From Planktothrix tepida PCC 9214 (GTDB lineage Bacteria > Cyanobacteriota > Cyanobacteriia > Cyanobacteriales > Microcoleaceae), in contig NZ_LN889813.1 in NCBI RefSeq assembly GCF_900009145.1, forward strand, positions 305,936 to 369,935: a stretch of 64,000 nucleotides of DNA. The letters are read 5' to 3'. This document shows, in pieces, positions 9,791 to 18,237 of this stretch. The position numbers and the translations under genes were made by a program. How positions within the stretch are numbered: the first letter of the stretch is position 1; each line of letters begins with the position of its first letter. Below the pieces are notes generated by a model. The model saw only the letters and a list, made by a program, of their open reading frames with translations. It searched no databases and was not told the origin of the DNA.

Positions 9791-10848
9791 CTAATATTTT
9801 TGGCAGCGTTGATATCTCGGTCGTGTTTTGTACCACAATGATTACAAGTCCATTGTCGAACATCTAAAGGCAAGCTATCAACCACATTTAAGCAATGATT
9901 ACAAGTTTTTGAGGAAGGGAAAAATCTATCAATTTCTAAATAGATTTTTCCTTCTTGTTCTGCTTTATAGAAAAGCATGGTCTGGAATTGACCCCATCCA
10001 ACTTGAGAAATTGCTTGCGCTAAACAGTGGTTTTTGACCATGCCTTTGATATTTAGATTTTCACACACAATAACTTGGTTTTCGTTGACTATCCTGCGTG
10101 ATAGCTTATGGTGAAAATCCTCACGGCATCGAGTAATTTTGTTGTGAACTTTAGCTACTTTAAGTCTGGCTTTAGATCGATTATTTGAATCTTTCTTTTT
10201 GCGAGATAATGATTTCTGTTTAATCTTGAGATTGCGCTCATGCTTTTTCAACCATCTAGGATTAGCGAATTTACTACCATCTGAAGTGATACAGAAATCG
10301 TTTAATCCCATATCTAAACCAATCGCCTTACCTTCAGATGAAGGATTGGGAATCTTCTTTCCATCCTCAAATAAAACAGAAGCATAATATTGATTACACT
10401 TGTTTTTGGTGATAGTTACAGTTTTAATCGCTCCCTCTATAGGACGGTGAATTTTAGCAAATATTTCACCAATTTTGGGAAAGCATAAACTATTACCACT
10501 GATTCTTACATTTTGAGGATAAGATAAAGATTGTTTCCCGTGTTTAGATTTGAATCTAGGATAGTCTGCACGTCTTTCAAAGAAGTTAATGAACCCTCGA
10601 CTAAGGTTTAAGCAAACAACTTGCAAGCATTGGCTATAGGTATTTTTCAACCATTCATATTCTTTCTTGAGAGCAGGTAATTGTTTTTGTAAGTCGTAAC
10701 GTGATAATCCTTTCCCGGTTTGTTGATAGGTTTCATTTGTCAAGTTCAAAAAACGATTCCACAGCCAACGAACCGAGCCAAAAGCTTGAGCTAATAACTC
10801 CTGTTGTTGAACGGTGGGATAGATTCTGACTTTGACTGTTTTGAGCAT
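9655..10848 (-). CDS. tnpB: IS200/IS605-family TnpB, RNA-guided endonuclease
   Basis: TnpB proteins are omega-RNA-guided DNA endonucleases of IS200/IS605 elements and ancestors of Cas12. This 397-residue copy looks intact. It has an N-terminal helix-turn-helix (VRIYPTVQQQELLAQAFG), RuvC-I aspartate in GLDMGLNDF, RuvC-II glutamate in CENLNIKGM, a four-cysteine zinc ribbon (CNHC...CNHC) and RuvC-III aspartate in DRDINAAKNI. I chose ATG at 10848 (MLKTVKVRIYP); a GTG at 10863 would add five residues. No tnpA lies nearby, so it is a tnpB-only element. The stop codon falls inside the terminal hairpin, as usual when the omega RNA overlaps the gene end. Confidence 0.93.
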   Translation of the reverse strand: MLKTVKVRIYPTVQQQELLAQAFGSVRWLWNRFLNLTNETYQQTGKGLSRYDLQKQLPALKKEYEWLKNTYSQCLQVVCLNLSRGFINFFERRADYPRFKSKHGKQSLSYPQNVRISGNSLCFPKIGEIFAKIHRPIEGAIKTVTITKNKCNQYYASVLFEDGKKIPNPSSEGKAIGLDMGLNDFCITSDGSKFANPRWLKKHERNLKIKQKSLSRKKKDSNNRSKARLKVAKVHNKITRCREDFHHKLSRRIVNENQVIVCENLNIKGMVKNHCLAQAISQVGWGQFQTMLFYKAEQEGKIYLEIDRFFPSSKTCNHCLNVVDSLPLDVRQWTCNHCGTKHDRDINAAKNIRDEGLRFLSLGTSESACCPDVRRNSGGRKKSTVVLSVGQEAPTSA

Positions 10849-10863
10849 CTTACCAGGAACCAC

Positions 10864-11500
10864 GTTTACGATAAAATGCTAACAAACGAAGTTTGAGATT
10901 GTCAAGTGCTGATCGCACTTTTTGTTTTTCCAAAATTCATACTCACCCTCAGTTGATCGGGGTAGGGATGAATTTTGGGATTTTGTTAATACAGATAGTT
11001 TATCAGGCGTAAAGTTTCCGGTGTTGGGTGGGCAGAGGTGCAAATCCTGAATGTTTTGTGCGCCACTCATATTCCCTAACTCCATCAGGGTAAGGCATCA
11101 GATAGCCTGACAACTCCGGTCTATTTATCAATTATGAAGTAATATTAAGCAAATTTTATTAAAAATTGTTGCAAGTTCTTGATTGGCTTGTTAGATTGTG
11201 CATAGAGGGTCTTTCCAATCAATGCTCGTATTGAGGAGACATTTGAGCCATGGGTGAAATCAATGTTGCTCTATTCACCAGGAATTAAGGAAAAAAGATA
11301 GCCTGGTCTGTTGTCTAATCATGACCCATTACTGATCTCTACACTCATGATCCAAAATTTTTAACCTTTCAAGATTGTTTCAACTCTGCATAGAGGAATA
11401 TCGGTGTTTCTAACGGTTGTTAGGCGGGGATGGAAAGAAATTTTATCCTAAATCCCTGGCGAAATTGCACCGAATTCCTCCTCAACAGGAGGTTTTTGCG
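10864..11500. other. Non-coding stretch between tnpB and the SDR gene
   Basis: I see no convincing gene. A 68-codon minus frame spans the foldback and looks incidental. The stretch holds the foldback, two copies of AGATAGCCTG (near 11100 and 11298), two GCATAGAGG copies, and an AGGAGG ribosome-binding site at about 11488 that decides the SDR start. Confidence 0.5.
10930..10978. repeat. Long foldback next to the TnpB element
   Basis: Arms CCAAAATTCAT (10930-10940) and ATGAATTTTGG (10968-10978) are perfect 11-bp complements, and the interior adds CACCC/GGGGT-type pairing. It could be part of the element's left end, a separate small palindromic repeat or a structured RNA. Confidence 0.55.
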
Positions 11501-12316
11501 ATGACTATTCAAGGAAAAACAGCCCTAATTACAGGGGCTTCTCGTGGAATTGGCCGAGCAATTGCCTTAGAATTTGCTCAACATCACGTCAAACGTCTGA
11601 TTTTAGTGGCACGAGATCGTCAGCGATTAGCTGAATTAGCGACAGAATTAGAAGCGATGGGGGTGGAAGTCGTTACCTTAGCCTTAGACTTAACCCAACC
11701 CGTGAAAGTTAATATTGCCATTGCCCAAGCTTGGCGGTCTCACGGGCCAATTGAAATTTTAGTCAATTGTGCTGGAGTCGCCCACCAAAAGCCCTTTTTA
11801 CAATCCAAACTCCTAGATGTTCAAGAAGAAATCTCCTTGAATTTAATCGGGTTGTATACCATTACTCATGCCATTGCCCGACGCATGGCCCACCGCCAAT
11901 CGGGAACGATTGTGAATGTATCGAGTTTAATGGGAAAAATTGCGGCTCCCACGATGTCCACCTATTCGGCGACCAAATTCGCGATTTTGGGATTTACGGA
12001 AGCCTTACGTCGGGAATTAGCGACCTACAATATTCGCGTTATGGCCTTATTACCCACCTTAACGGATACGGATATGACACGAGATTTACAACTGTTTCGT
12101 TGGGTGGTTCCCATGACCCCCGAACAAGTTGCCAAGGTGTTAGTCGCGGGGTTGGATAAAGACACCTCAGAAATTTTAGTCGGGTGGCAAAGCCATTTAG
12201 CTGTCTGGTGCAACCGCTTTGCACCTTGGTTGATGGAAAAAATTCTTCTGTTGACATCCCCCGTCACCCAAAAAATCCAAAAATCCTATCCCATCCTCAC
12301 AGAAGCGGACTGTTAA
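11501..12316 (+). CDS. Short-chain dehydrogenase/reductase
   Basis: Classical SDR oxidoreductase of 271 residues using NAD(P)H. The Rossmann glycine motif TGASRGIG lies near residues 10-17, NCAGV follows near 90, and the catalytic set includes a serine in NVSSLMG and the YSATK pair (Tyr-x3-Lys). The start at 11501 is fixed by AGGAGG seven bases upstream; a longer frame from 11417 lacks a site. The C-terminal hydrophobic helix (LMEKILLLTSP) could associate with membrane. The substrate cannot be inferred; family members reduce ketones, sugars or acyl chains. Confidence 0.88.
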   Translation: MTIQGKTALITGASRGIGRAIALEFAQHHVKRLILVARDRQRLAELATELEAMGVEVVTLALDLTQPVKVNIAIAQAWRSHGPIEILVNCAGVAHQKPFLQSKLLDVQEEISLNLIGLYTITHAIARRMAHRQSGTIVNVSSLMGKIAAPTMSTYSATKFAILGFTEALRRELATYNIRVMALLPTLTDTDMTRDLQLFRWVVPMTPEQVAKVLVAGLDKDTSEILVGWQSHLAVWCNRFAPWLMEKILLLTSPVTQKIQKSYPILTEADC

Positions 12317-12319
12317 GGG

Positions 12320-12469
12320 AATAGGCACTCTTGCAATGGGCAATGGGCAATAGGCAATAGGCACTCTTGCAATGGGCAATAGCGATTTATTCTATTCCCA
12401 TTGCTCCCTGTTGACTGATAACTGATGACTGATAACTGATAACTGATAACTGATGACTGATGACTGATT
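12320..12469. repeat. Direct repeats and degenerate heptamer array
   Basis: A 21-base unit GGCACTCTTGCAATGGGCAAT occurs twice (about 12324 and 12360). It is followed at 12412-12469 by a tandem array of 7-base units of the form ACTGATA/ACTGATG, a style common in cyanobacterial intergenic DNA. Confidence 0.8.
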
Positions 12470-12553
12470 AAGGTAACATGATTGCAATAGGCTGTTAAGG
12501 AACTTTCTCAAATCCTGAAATTCCCCGCCTCAACCTTTGGAGATTAAAATTTT

Positions 12554-13075
12554 ATGCCGAGATCACAACGGAACGATAACTTTATTGATAAAACCTTTAC
12601 GGTTATGGCAGATATGATTCTCAAGATGCTGCCCACCAACCAAAAAGCTAAAGAAGCTTTTGCCTACTATCGAGATGGAATGTCAGCCCAGGCGGATGGG
12701 GAATATGCAGAAGCTTTAGAAAATTATTATGAAGCATTAACCTTAGAAGAAGATCCCTATGATCGGAGTTTTATTCTCTATAATATTGGGTTAATTCATG
12801 CCAGTAATGGCGAACATGAAGAAGCCTTAGAGTATTATCACCAATCCATTGAATTAAACCCCCGAATGCCTCAAGCTTTGAATAATATTGCGGTCATTTA
12901 CCATTATCAAGGAGAAAAAGCCAAAGAAGCTGGAGATGAGGAGAAAGCGGAACAAGAATTTCGCAAAGCTGCGGAATATTGGATCAGAGCCATTCAGTTA
13001 GCACCCAATAACTATATTGAAGCTCAGAACTGGCTGAAAGTGACAGGTAGAAGCAAGATTGATGTTTATTTCTAA
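12554..13075 (+). CDS. ycf3: Photosystem I assembly protein Ycf3
   Basis: Thylakoid-associated chaperone required to assemble the PsaA/PsaB core of photosystem I. The 173-residue protein has the family N-terminus ([16 protein letters not shown]) and three tetratricopeptide repeats. These are marked by [39 protein letters not shown] and [14 protein letters not shown]. It lies 54 bases ahead of gatC and may be cotranscribed with it. Length and sequence match the highly conserved cyanobacterial and plastid protein. Confidence 0.96.
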   Translation: MPRSQRNDNFIDKTFTVMADMILKMLPTNQKAKEAFAYYRDGMSAQADGEYAEALENYYEALTLEEDPYDRSFILYNIGLIHASNGEHEEALEYYHQSIELNPRMPQALNNIAVIYHYQGEKAKEAGDEEKAEQEFRKAAEYWIRAIQLAPNNYIEAQNWLKVTGRSKIDVYF

Positions 13076-13129
13076 GGGTTTTACCGTTGATCAATTTTCC
13101 CATTCACCTGTTATTAATTTAAGAAAACT

Positions 13130-13423
13130 ATGTCAATTGATCGTGAACAAGTTGGTAAAGTCGCTCATCTCGCTAGACTAAAATTAACCCCAGAAGAAGA
13201 AGAAAAATTTACGGCTCAACTGGGTGAAATTTTAGATTATTTCGAGCAATTAAATGAACTCGATACGACTAAAGTTCCTCCCATGACACGAGCCATTGAA
13301 ATGAGTAATATTACTCGACCTGATCAAGGGGAACCCTATGCCAAACGGGACAATATTCTAGCCAACGCCCCTGCACAAGAGGGAGACTATTTCAAAGTCC
13401 CTAAAATTATGGCTGAAGAATAA
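13130..13423 (+). CDS. gatC: Asp-tRNA(Asn)/Glu-tRNA(Gln) amidotransferase subunit C
   Basis: GatC is the small subunit that stabilises the GatCAB amidotransferase, which converts misacylated Glu-tRNA(Gln) and Asp-tRNA(Asn). The 97 residues show the family N-terminus ([20 protein letters not shown]), [16 protein letters not shown] and the closing pattern RPD...[16 protein letters not shown]. Length is typical. gatA and gatB are not in the window. A GTAGAGACG-type inverted repeat follows the stop and could serve as a processing or termination hairpin. Confidence 0.96.
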   Translation: MSIDREQVGKVAHLARLKLTPEEEEKFTAQLGEILDYFEQLNELDTTKVPPMTRAIEMSNITRPDQGEPYAKRDNILANAPAQEGDYFKVPKIMAEE

Positions 13424-13449
13424 ACAGCTATAGCACTACGCATTACTGT

Positions 13450-13492
13450 AGAGACGCGCCTATTGATGCCGTAAGGCTATTGGCGCGTCTCT
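13450..13492. repeat. GTAGAGACG-family inverted repeat (copy 1)
   Basis: Perfect 11-bp arms AGAGACGCGCC and GGCGCGTCTCT flank a loop with GATGCCGTAAGGC. Four related hairpins occur at 19610, 41033, 54792 and 60825, all between genes. Confidence 0.8.
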
Positions 13493-13556
13493 AGTAGATC
13501 TGAAAGCCTTTTTCCCTGTTCCCAATTCCCTTTTTTGAATTCGGGACTCAAAACTG

Positions 13557-13585
13557 TTGCTGAACTCAAGATTTACCTCTATACT
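13557..13585 (+). promoter_or_regulatory. Sigma-70-type promoter of psbD
   Basis: TTGCTG (13557-13562) and TATACT (13580-13585) are separated by 17 bases. This predicts a transcript starting near 13592 with an untranslated leader of about 125 bases before psbD. Confidence 0.6.
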
Positions 13586-13718
13586 ATGAAGTGACGTAAA
13601 GAAACATTAACTGTACTCATCAAATTTCTCAGATTCTGCTATTGCAGATGAGAGGAGCTTAATGGGAGCACATAACTCTTTACGACTTGTCATTATATAT
13701 ATTCGGAGATTTGCGTCC

Positions 13719-14777
13719 ATGACTATTGCAGTCGAAAGACCGCAAGTGCAACGGGGATGGTTTGATGTCCTCGACGACTGGCTCAAACGCGATCGTTTTG
13801 TCTTCGTGGGTTGGTCAGGAGTTCTACTGTTTCCTTGTGCTTATCTAGCCCTTGGTGGCTGGTTAACCGGAACAACCTTTGTTACTTCCTGGTACACCCA
13901 CGGTTTAGCAAGCTCTTATTTAGAAGGCTGTAACTTCTTAACAGCCGCTGTTAGTAGCCCCGCCAACAGCTTAGGACATTCCTTGCTGTTCCTGTGGGGG
14001 CCAGAAGCTCAGTGGGACTTCACTCGTTGGTGTCAACTGGGTGGACTGTGGGCATTTGTGGCTCTGCACGGTGCTTTCGCCCTGATCGGCTTTTGTCTGC
14101 GTCAGTTAGAAATTGCCCGTTTAGTCGGCATTCGTCCCTACAACGCCATCGCCTTCACTGGGCCGATTGCGGTATTCGTCAGTGTGTTCCTGATGTACCC
14201 CTTGGGTCAGTCTAGCTGGTTCTTTGGCCCTAGCTTTGGGGTGGCGGGAATCTTCCGCTTCATCCTATTCCTGCAAGGGTTCCATAACTGGACACTGAAT
14301 CCCTTCCACATGATGGGAGTCGCGGGAATCCTCGGTGGTGCGCTGCTGTGCGCCATTCACGGAGCGACGGTGGAAAATACCTTGTTTGAAGATGGCGACA
14401 AAGCCAACACCTTCCGGGCTTTTGAACCGACTCAAGCAGAAGAAACCTATTCTATGGTGACCGCCAACCGCTTCTGGTCACAAATCTTCGGGATTGCGTT
14501 TTCCAACAAACGTTGGTTACACTTCTTCATGTTGTTCGTGCCTGTCACGGGACTGTGGATGAGTTCCATCGGTATTGTCGGTTTAGCACTCAACCTGCGG
14601 GCTTATGATTTCGTCTCCCAAGAATTACGGGCAGCCGAAGATCCTGAGTTTGAAACGTTCTATACCAAGAACATTCTGTTAAATGAAGGTCTGCGGGCTT
14701 GGATGGCTCCTGCGGATCAACCCCACGAAAACTTCATCTTCCCTGAAGAAGTTCTACCTCGTGGTAACGCTCTGTAA
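13719..14777 (+). CDS. psbD: Photosystem II reaction centre D2 protein, stand-alone copy
   Basis: D2 pairs with D1 in the PSII reaction centre and binds QA. The 352-residue length is exact for the family, with the start at 13719 ([10 protein letters not shown]); a frame opening at 13662 adds a non-family extension. Key residues fall on standard numbering: His117, Tyr160 (TyrD), His197 (P680 ligand), His214, Trp253 and His268. Most psbD genes overlap psbC, but here a strong terminator follows and no psbC is present, so this is probably a second, separately controlled copy. Several usually conserved sites differ from the D2 sequences I recall (Trp at 99, Ala112, Cys126, Gly170), consistent with an alternative isoform. 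That comparison is from memory. Confidence 0.95.
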   Translation: MTIAVERPQVQRGWFDVLDDWLKRDRFVFVGWSGVLLFPCAYLALGGWLTGTTFVTSWYTHGLASSYLEGCNFLTAAVSSPANSLGHSLLFLWGPEAQWDFTRWCQLGGLWAFVALHGAFALIGFCLRQLEIARLVGIRPYNAIAFTGPIAVFVSVFLMYPLGQSSWFFGPSFGVAGIFRFILFLQGFHNWTLNPFHMMGVAGILGGALLCAIHGATVENTLFEDGDKANTFRAFEPTQAEETYSMVTANRFWSQIFGIAFSNKRWLHFFMLFVPVTGLWMSSIGIVGLALNLRAYDFVSQELRAAEDPEFETFYTKNILLNEGLRAWMAPADQPHENFIFPEEVLPRGNAL

Positions 14778-14827
14778 TTAGAGTCTCTAATTACTAGGGA
14801 ATGATTTAAAAACATCCGATTAATTTT

Positions 14828-14858
14828 AAAACCTCCTACAAAATTTGTAGGAGGTTTT
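14828..14858 (+). terminator. Rho-independent terminator after psbD
   Basis: Near-perfect palindrome AAAACCTCCTACA/TGTAGGAGGTTTT closing with T residues, 50 bases after the psbD stop. It isolates psbD from the ParA-HEPN genes. Confidence 0.9.
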
Positions 14859-14932
14859 ATTAGTGGAATTGATTTGAACCCACACTCTGCACTTCTTAAC
14901 AATAGGTAAAGGAGGCTTTAGGATAACAGAAA

Positions 14933-14962
14933 TTGACATGAAACATAACTTTAATCTATAAT
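14933..14962 (+). promoter_or_regulatory. Consensus sigma-70 promoter of the ParA-HEPN pair
   Basis: A perfect TTGACA (14933-14938) and a perfect TATAAT (14957-14962) are 18 bases apart. The predicted start is near 14969, about 33 bases before the ParA-like ATG. Confidence 0.75.
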
Positions 14963-15001
14963 AGAGCTATTATTATTTTAATTCTAAAGTTAATTACAAC
15001 A

Positions 15002-16063
15002 ATGGTTCAAAAAATTGCTCTATTTAATCATAAAGGTGGTGTTAGCAAAACAACCACGACCTTTAATCTAGGTTGGATGTTGGCAGAGAAAGGAAAAAAA
15101 GTGATCTTAGCTGATACCGATCCTCAGTGTAATCTAACAGGAATGGCATTAGGAGAAGGTACAGAAGAAGATGAAGAAAGAATAGAACAAATTTATAATA
15201 CAAAATCTAACATTAAAACAGGTTTAGCTCCTGCATTTGAGTCTCAACCCAAAGCAATTGAAGCTATAGATTGTCTTCCAATAGAAGGTCGAGACGGATT
15301 ATTTTTACTTCCAGGTAATGTGGGATTAGCTGAATATGAAGTCACACTGGGTATTGCACAAGAGTTAAGCGGGTCAATTCAAACGCTTAAAAATTTACCG
15401 GGTTCAATTAATTATTTATTTGAAAGAACAGCTAAAAAGTTTGATGCTGACTATATTTTAATTGATATGAGTCCCAGCTTGGGATCTATTAATCAGAATT
15501 TATTAATGATCAGTGATTTTTTTATAGTCCCTACAACGGCTGACTTTTTCTCCGTGATGGCTATTGATTCTTTGTCTAAAGTTTTACCGAAGTGGTATCG
15601 TTGGGCTAAATCTGCCAGCGATTTACCAATTTTAAAAGAGGCTGATTATCCTTTTCCTGATTTGACGTTACGCTTTCTAGGAACAATTGTACAAAATTAT
15701 CGGATTAAAAATGGTCAGGAAACAAAAGCTTTTGAAAATTGGATTAAACGAATTGAGGAAACTGTTAGCTACAAGCTAGTTCCTAGTTTGCGAAGAAATA
15801 ATATGCTATTACCAGAGAAGGCTTATAAACAGCAACAAATTCAAGATACTTTTACTTTAAAAAAGATTCCTAATTTCAATAGTTTAATTGCATTATCTCA
15901 AAAACATCAAACTCCAGTTTTTCGCTTAAGTCAAGTAGAGGTGAAACTACGGGGTCAAGCATTACGACAAAATCAACAGAAGCAACAGGAATTTGAAGAA
16001 ATTTTTTCAAACTTAGCTGATAAAGTTATTGCCTTAACCTCCACTTATGCAGTCAGCCATTGA
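15002..16063 (+). CDS. ParA/Soj-like ATPase (orphan, paired with HEPN gene)
   Basis: ParA-family P-loop ATPases dimerise on ATP and usually position DNA or protein cargo. The deviant Walker A motif KGGVSKTT spans residues 11-18, ADTDPQ lies near 37-42 (Walker A'), and the Walker B region is YILIDMSPSLG near 155. At 353 residues it is longer than typical chromosomal ParA, with a charged C-terminal extension. No ParB-like gene or centromere-like repeats are seen. Its last 17 bases overlap the HEPN gene, implying translational coupling. The codons are A+T-richer than the flanking photosynthesis genes. Neighbouring psbD is insulated by a terminator, so this is a self-contained two-gene unit. Confidence 0.85.
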   Translation: MVQKIALFNHKGGVSKTTTTFNLGWMLAEKGKKVILADTDPQCNLTGMALGEGTEEDEERIEQIYNTKSNIKTGLAPAFESQPKAIEAIDCLPIEGRDGLFLLPGNVGLAEYEVTLGIAQELSGSIQTLKNLPGSINYLFERTAKKFDADYILIDMSPSLGSINQNLLMISDFFIVPTTADFFSVMAIDSLSKVLPKWYRWAKSASDLPILKEADYPFPDLTLRFLGTIVQNYRIKNGQETKAFENWIKRIEETVSYKLVPSLRRNNMLLPEKAYKQQQIQDTFTLKKIPNFNSLIALSQKHQTPVFRLSQVEVKLRGQALRQNQQKQQEFEEIFSNLADKVIALTSTYAVSH

Positions 16064-16796
16064 TCAATTTCGGATTAGTATAAGTCGTGTAAGAGATTTA
16101 ATTGCTTTGCATAATTCTATCAAAGTTCAAGCGACTAATGTTTTAGATGTTTCAGATATTTTAAGATCTGCTTTAGTTTTAGCGGTGAGTGCATTAGATT
16201 ATTATGTTCATGAAGTTGTCACGTTAGGAATGTTAGAAATTTATCGAAGTCAACGTCCTGAACCCAGAGCTACTGCGAATACAAATCAATCCGCCTTCGC
16301 CCGTTTTCAAATCTCATTAGGTACAGCACGGCAAGATAGAATTCTAGCTCTTGATATTGAATCCTGGTTAGAAGATGAAGTACAACAAATGCAGGGTGAG
16401 GAATTTTTGCAACAACCTCAAACCCTGGCTAATTTAATTCCTTTAATTTCCAATAGTCTTTTAAATAAACTGAATAATATTTCATTTTTAGAAAATGAGA
16501 TTAGAGAAAAATTAAGTTATAAAAGTTTTCAGGAACCTGATAAAATTGCTGAGGCAATTCGGTTAATTTCTGATAAAAAATTATGGGATGAAGTAGCTAC
16601 TAAAATGGGAAGAGAAACGCCAGATATTAAACAAGAGTTGAAGGCGATTATTAATCGAAGAAATAAAATTGCTCATGAAGCTGATATCAATCCAACCTAC
16701 AATATTGGTGAACGTTGGTCTATTGATCAAAACCAAGTCAATGATGCTATTAACTTCATTGACCAAGTGGTTGAGAGTATAGACCAAATTCTATAA
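16047..16796 (+). CDS. HEPN-domain protein, probable RNase-type effector
   Basis: The 249-residue, helix-rich protein ends with RRNKIAHEAD. That gives the R-x4-H motif (Arg205, His210) which forms the RNase site of HEPN proteins. SALDYYVHEV near 48-57 matches the first core helix of the RiboL-PSP-HEPN/MAE_28990-type group. HEPN proteins occur as toxins, anti-phage effectors and RNA-processing subunits. The gene begins 17 bases inside the ParA-like gene, so the two products are likely made together and interact. I infer a conflict or toxin-type role with the ATPase as controller. Non-catalytic HEPN proteins exist, so activity is not assured. Confidence 0.75.
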   Translation: MQSAIDQFRISISRVRDLIALHNSIKVQATNVLDVSDILRSALVLAVSALDYYVHEVVTLGMLEIYRSQRPEPRATANTNQSAFARFQISLGTARQDRILALDIESWLEDEVQQMQGEEFLQQPQTLANLIPLISNSLLNKLNNISFLENEIREKLSYKSFQEPDKIAEAIRLISDKKLWDEVATKMGRETPDIKQELKAIINRRNKIAHEADINPTYNIGERWSIDQNQVNDAINFIDQVVESIDQIL

Positions 16797-16863
16797 CAAG
16801 ATGCTAAGATTAGCGATTGCGTGAAGCGCAGGATGACGCAGGGCTTTGCTAACGTGCAGTTTT

Positions 16864-17400
16864 TTAAAGATAAAATTCTGCTCGAATCGCTTCAATACGT
16901 TTCCGATTTACCCCTAAATCCGATTCTCCTAAACGGGAAGCCGAACGGACTTGAATTAAATTCTCTTGTTCATCTAAATAAAATTCTACATCATCGACAA
17001 ATCCCATCAGAGGCGAGGTAAATTCGGCGTAAATATAATTCGGTTCAGCCGTAATAATAGCAGCATTTTCTGTATTTTCAAGAATCGTTTGAATCTGTTT
17101 AAATGCTGTTTCAGGAGCATCTGAGTAGCTGAAAGGTTCAATTTGATGAAGATCATCTATACCTTGGCTAGAAACACAATTCGGAGTATTAGGACAGGGT
17201 GCGAATTTACCCTCTTTAATACCGAGATTTGAGGGTCGAGTTCCTGAAAAAGAAAATAAACTGGCTATCACTGGAGAAGCAGAAACTCTTAAGGCTGAAG
17301 CCGGATAAACTAAGGTCAACTGAGTGATAATGACGACCATTACTGTCACTAAGACAGAGAAATATTGAATTTTCCAAACAGACCTGATTGATTTTTTCAT
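16864..17400 (-). CDS. DUF1499 family exported protein
   Basis: The 178-residue protein has a basic N-terminus and one hydrophobic segment (about residues 12-35, ending near YPASALRV), so it is likely exported or membrane-anchored. CPNTPNCVSSQ near residue 70 and FTSPLMGFVDDVEFYLDE near 130 are signatures of DUF1499. GESDLGVNRKRIEAIRAEF at the end completes the domain. The biochemical role of DUF1499 is unknown to me. It converges with the HEPN gene and stands alone. Confidence 0.85.
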   Translation of the reverse strand: MKKSIRSVWKIQYFSVLVTVMVVIITQLTLVYPASALRVSASPVIASLFSFSGTRPSNLGIKEGKFAPCPNTPNCVSSQGIDDLHQIEPFSYSDAPETAFKQIQTILENTENAAIITAEPNYIYAEFTSPLMGFVDDVEFYLDEQENLIQVRSASRLGESDLGVNRKRIEAIRAEFYL

Positions 17401-17543
17401 AGGAAATTAAGATTTGATCTTTCCCCTGATTCTACAAGAAAAGTCCCTGAAGACCCTGAAATCTTTCTGGGGAGTATGAGCAAGGAATCTTAGAACTGAT
17501 ATGATCAACAGTAGAGAAGTTTATCAATCAAAGACTGGAAATC

Positions 17544-18023
17544 ATGCCCAAGACTGTTGCTGAGGTGATGACCCCCAATCCGATTCTGGCCCAGCCAGAG
17601 ATGCCACTCAGAGAGGCACTTCAACTTATGGTGGACAGACATATCGGTTGTTTACCTGTGGTCAATTCATCGGGTCATTTAGTGGGGATTATCTCTGGAA
17701 CAGACTTGATGTGGCAGGAAAGCGGTGTGACTCCACCCGCCTATATTACGTTTCTTGATAGTGTGATTTACTTGGAAAACTTTTCCCGGTATGAACAGGA
17801 ATTACATAAAGCTTTAGGCCAAACCGTGGGAGAAGTGATGACTCCTGAACCCCTTGTGACCATTACACCGAATAAATCGTTGTCCGATGCGGCTCGGTTA
17901 TTCAATGAAAAACGGGTTCACCGTTTACCTGTGGTAGAGCAATCGGGTAAAGTGATTGGAATTCTGACCTGTGGGGATATTTTGCGGGTGATGGCAACAA
18001 CACAAAGTTCAAAGGCAGATTAG
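17544..18023 (+). CDS. Tandem CBS-domain protein
   Basis: The 159-residue protein consists almost entirely of two CBS domains. The first begins VAEVMTPNPILAQPEMPLRE and the second VGEVMTPEPLVTITPNKSL. Each carries the HRLPVV/GCLPVV core and a GI(I/L) strand. CBS pairs bind adenine nucleotides and act as energy or ligand sensors for partner proteins. A 30-residue insertion between the domains (DLMWQESGVTPPAYITFLDS) is common in cyanobacterial relatives. No partner gene is adjacent. Confidence 0.9.
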   Translation: MPKTVAEVMTPNPILAQPEMPLREALQLMVDRHIGCLPVVNSSGHLVGIISGTDLMWQESGVTPPAYITFLDSVIYLENFSRYEQELHKALGQTVGEVMTPEPLVTITPNKSLSDAARLFNEKRVHRLPVVEQSGKVIGILTCGDILRVMATTQSSKAD

Positions 18024-18237
18024 GCAATCGGAAACTTAATCTCTCAAGCTGCAAATGTCGGGTGAATTGAATACAGCATGAGAAAAGGTTGGGGTATTTC
18101 GTTTTTACTCCAGCCCTAAAATTATGATTGAAAATTTTTAAAAATAAGAAAATATTGATGTATTGATGTCGAAGAACGTGGTATTATCCAATCATTTCAA
18201 AACGGTTTAGAGCCTTCATTTCACAACTTTAATTTTT

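Larger units (their letters stand above)
9634..10920 (-). mobile_element. TnpB-only IS200/IS605-type element (ends approximate)
   Basis: It consists of tnpB, the right-end hairpin and palindrome (9634-9671), and a probable left end near the hairpin AAGTGC/GCACTT at 10904-10919. These elements have no terminal inverted repeats or target duplications, so exact ends cannot be set without an empty-site comparison. Confidence 0.55.

Noticed and set aside
10879-11085. 68-codon minus-strand frame upstream of tnpB
   Set aside because: It runs straight through the foldback and the likely element end, and its residues follow the palindrome. I regard it as incidental.
15002-16063. Interpretation of the ParA-like gene as a plasmid or chromosome partition locus
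   Set aside because: No ParB-type gene, no iterated centromere-like sites and no replication gene are nearby. The coupled partner is a HEPN protein instead.
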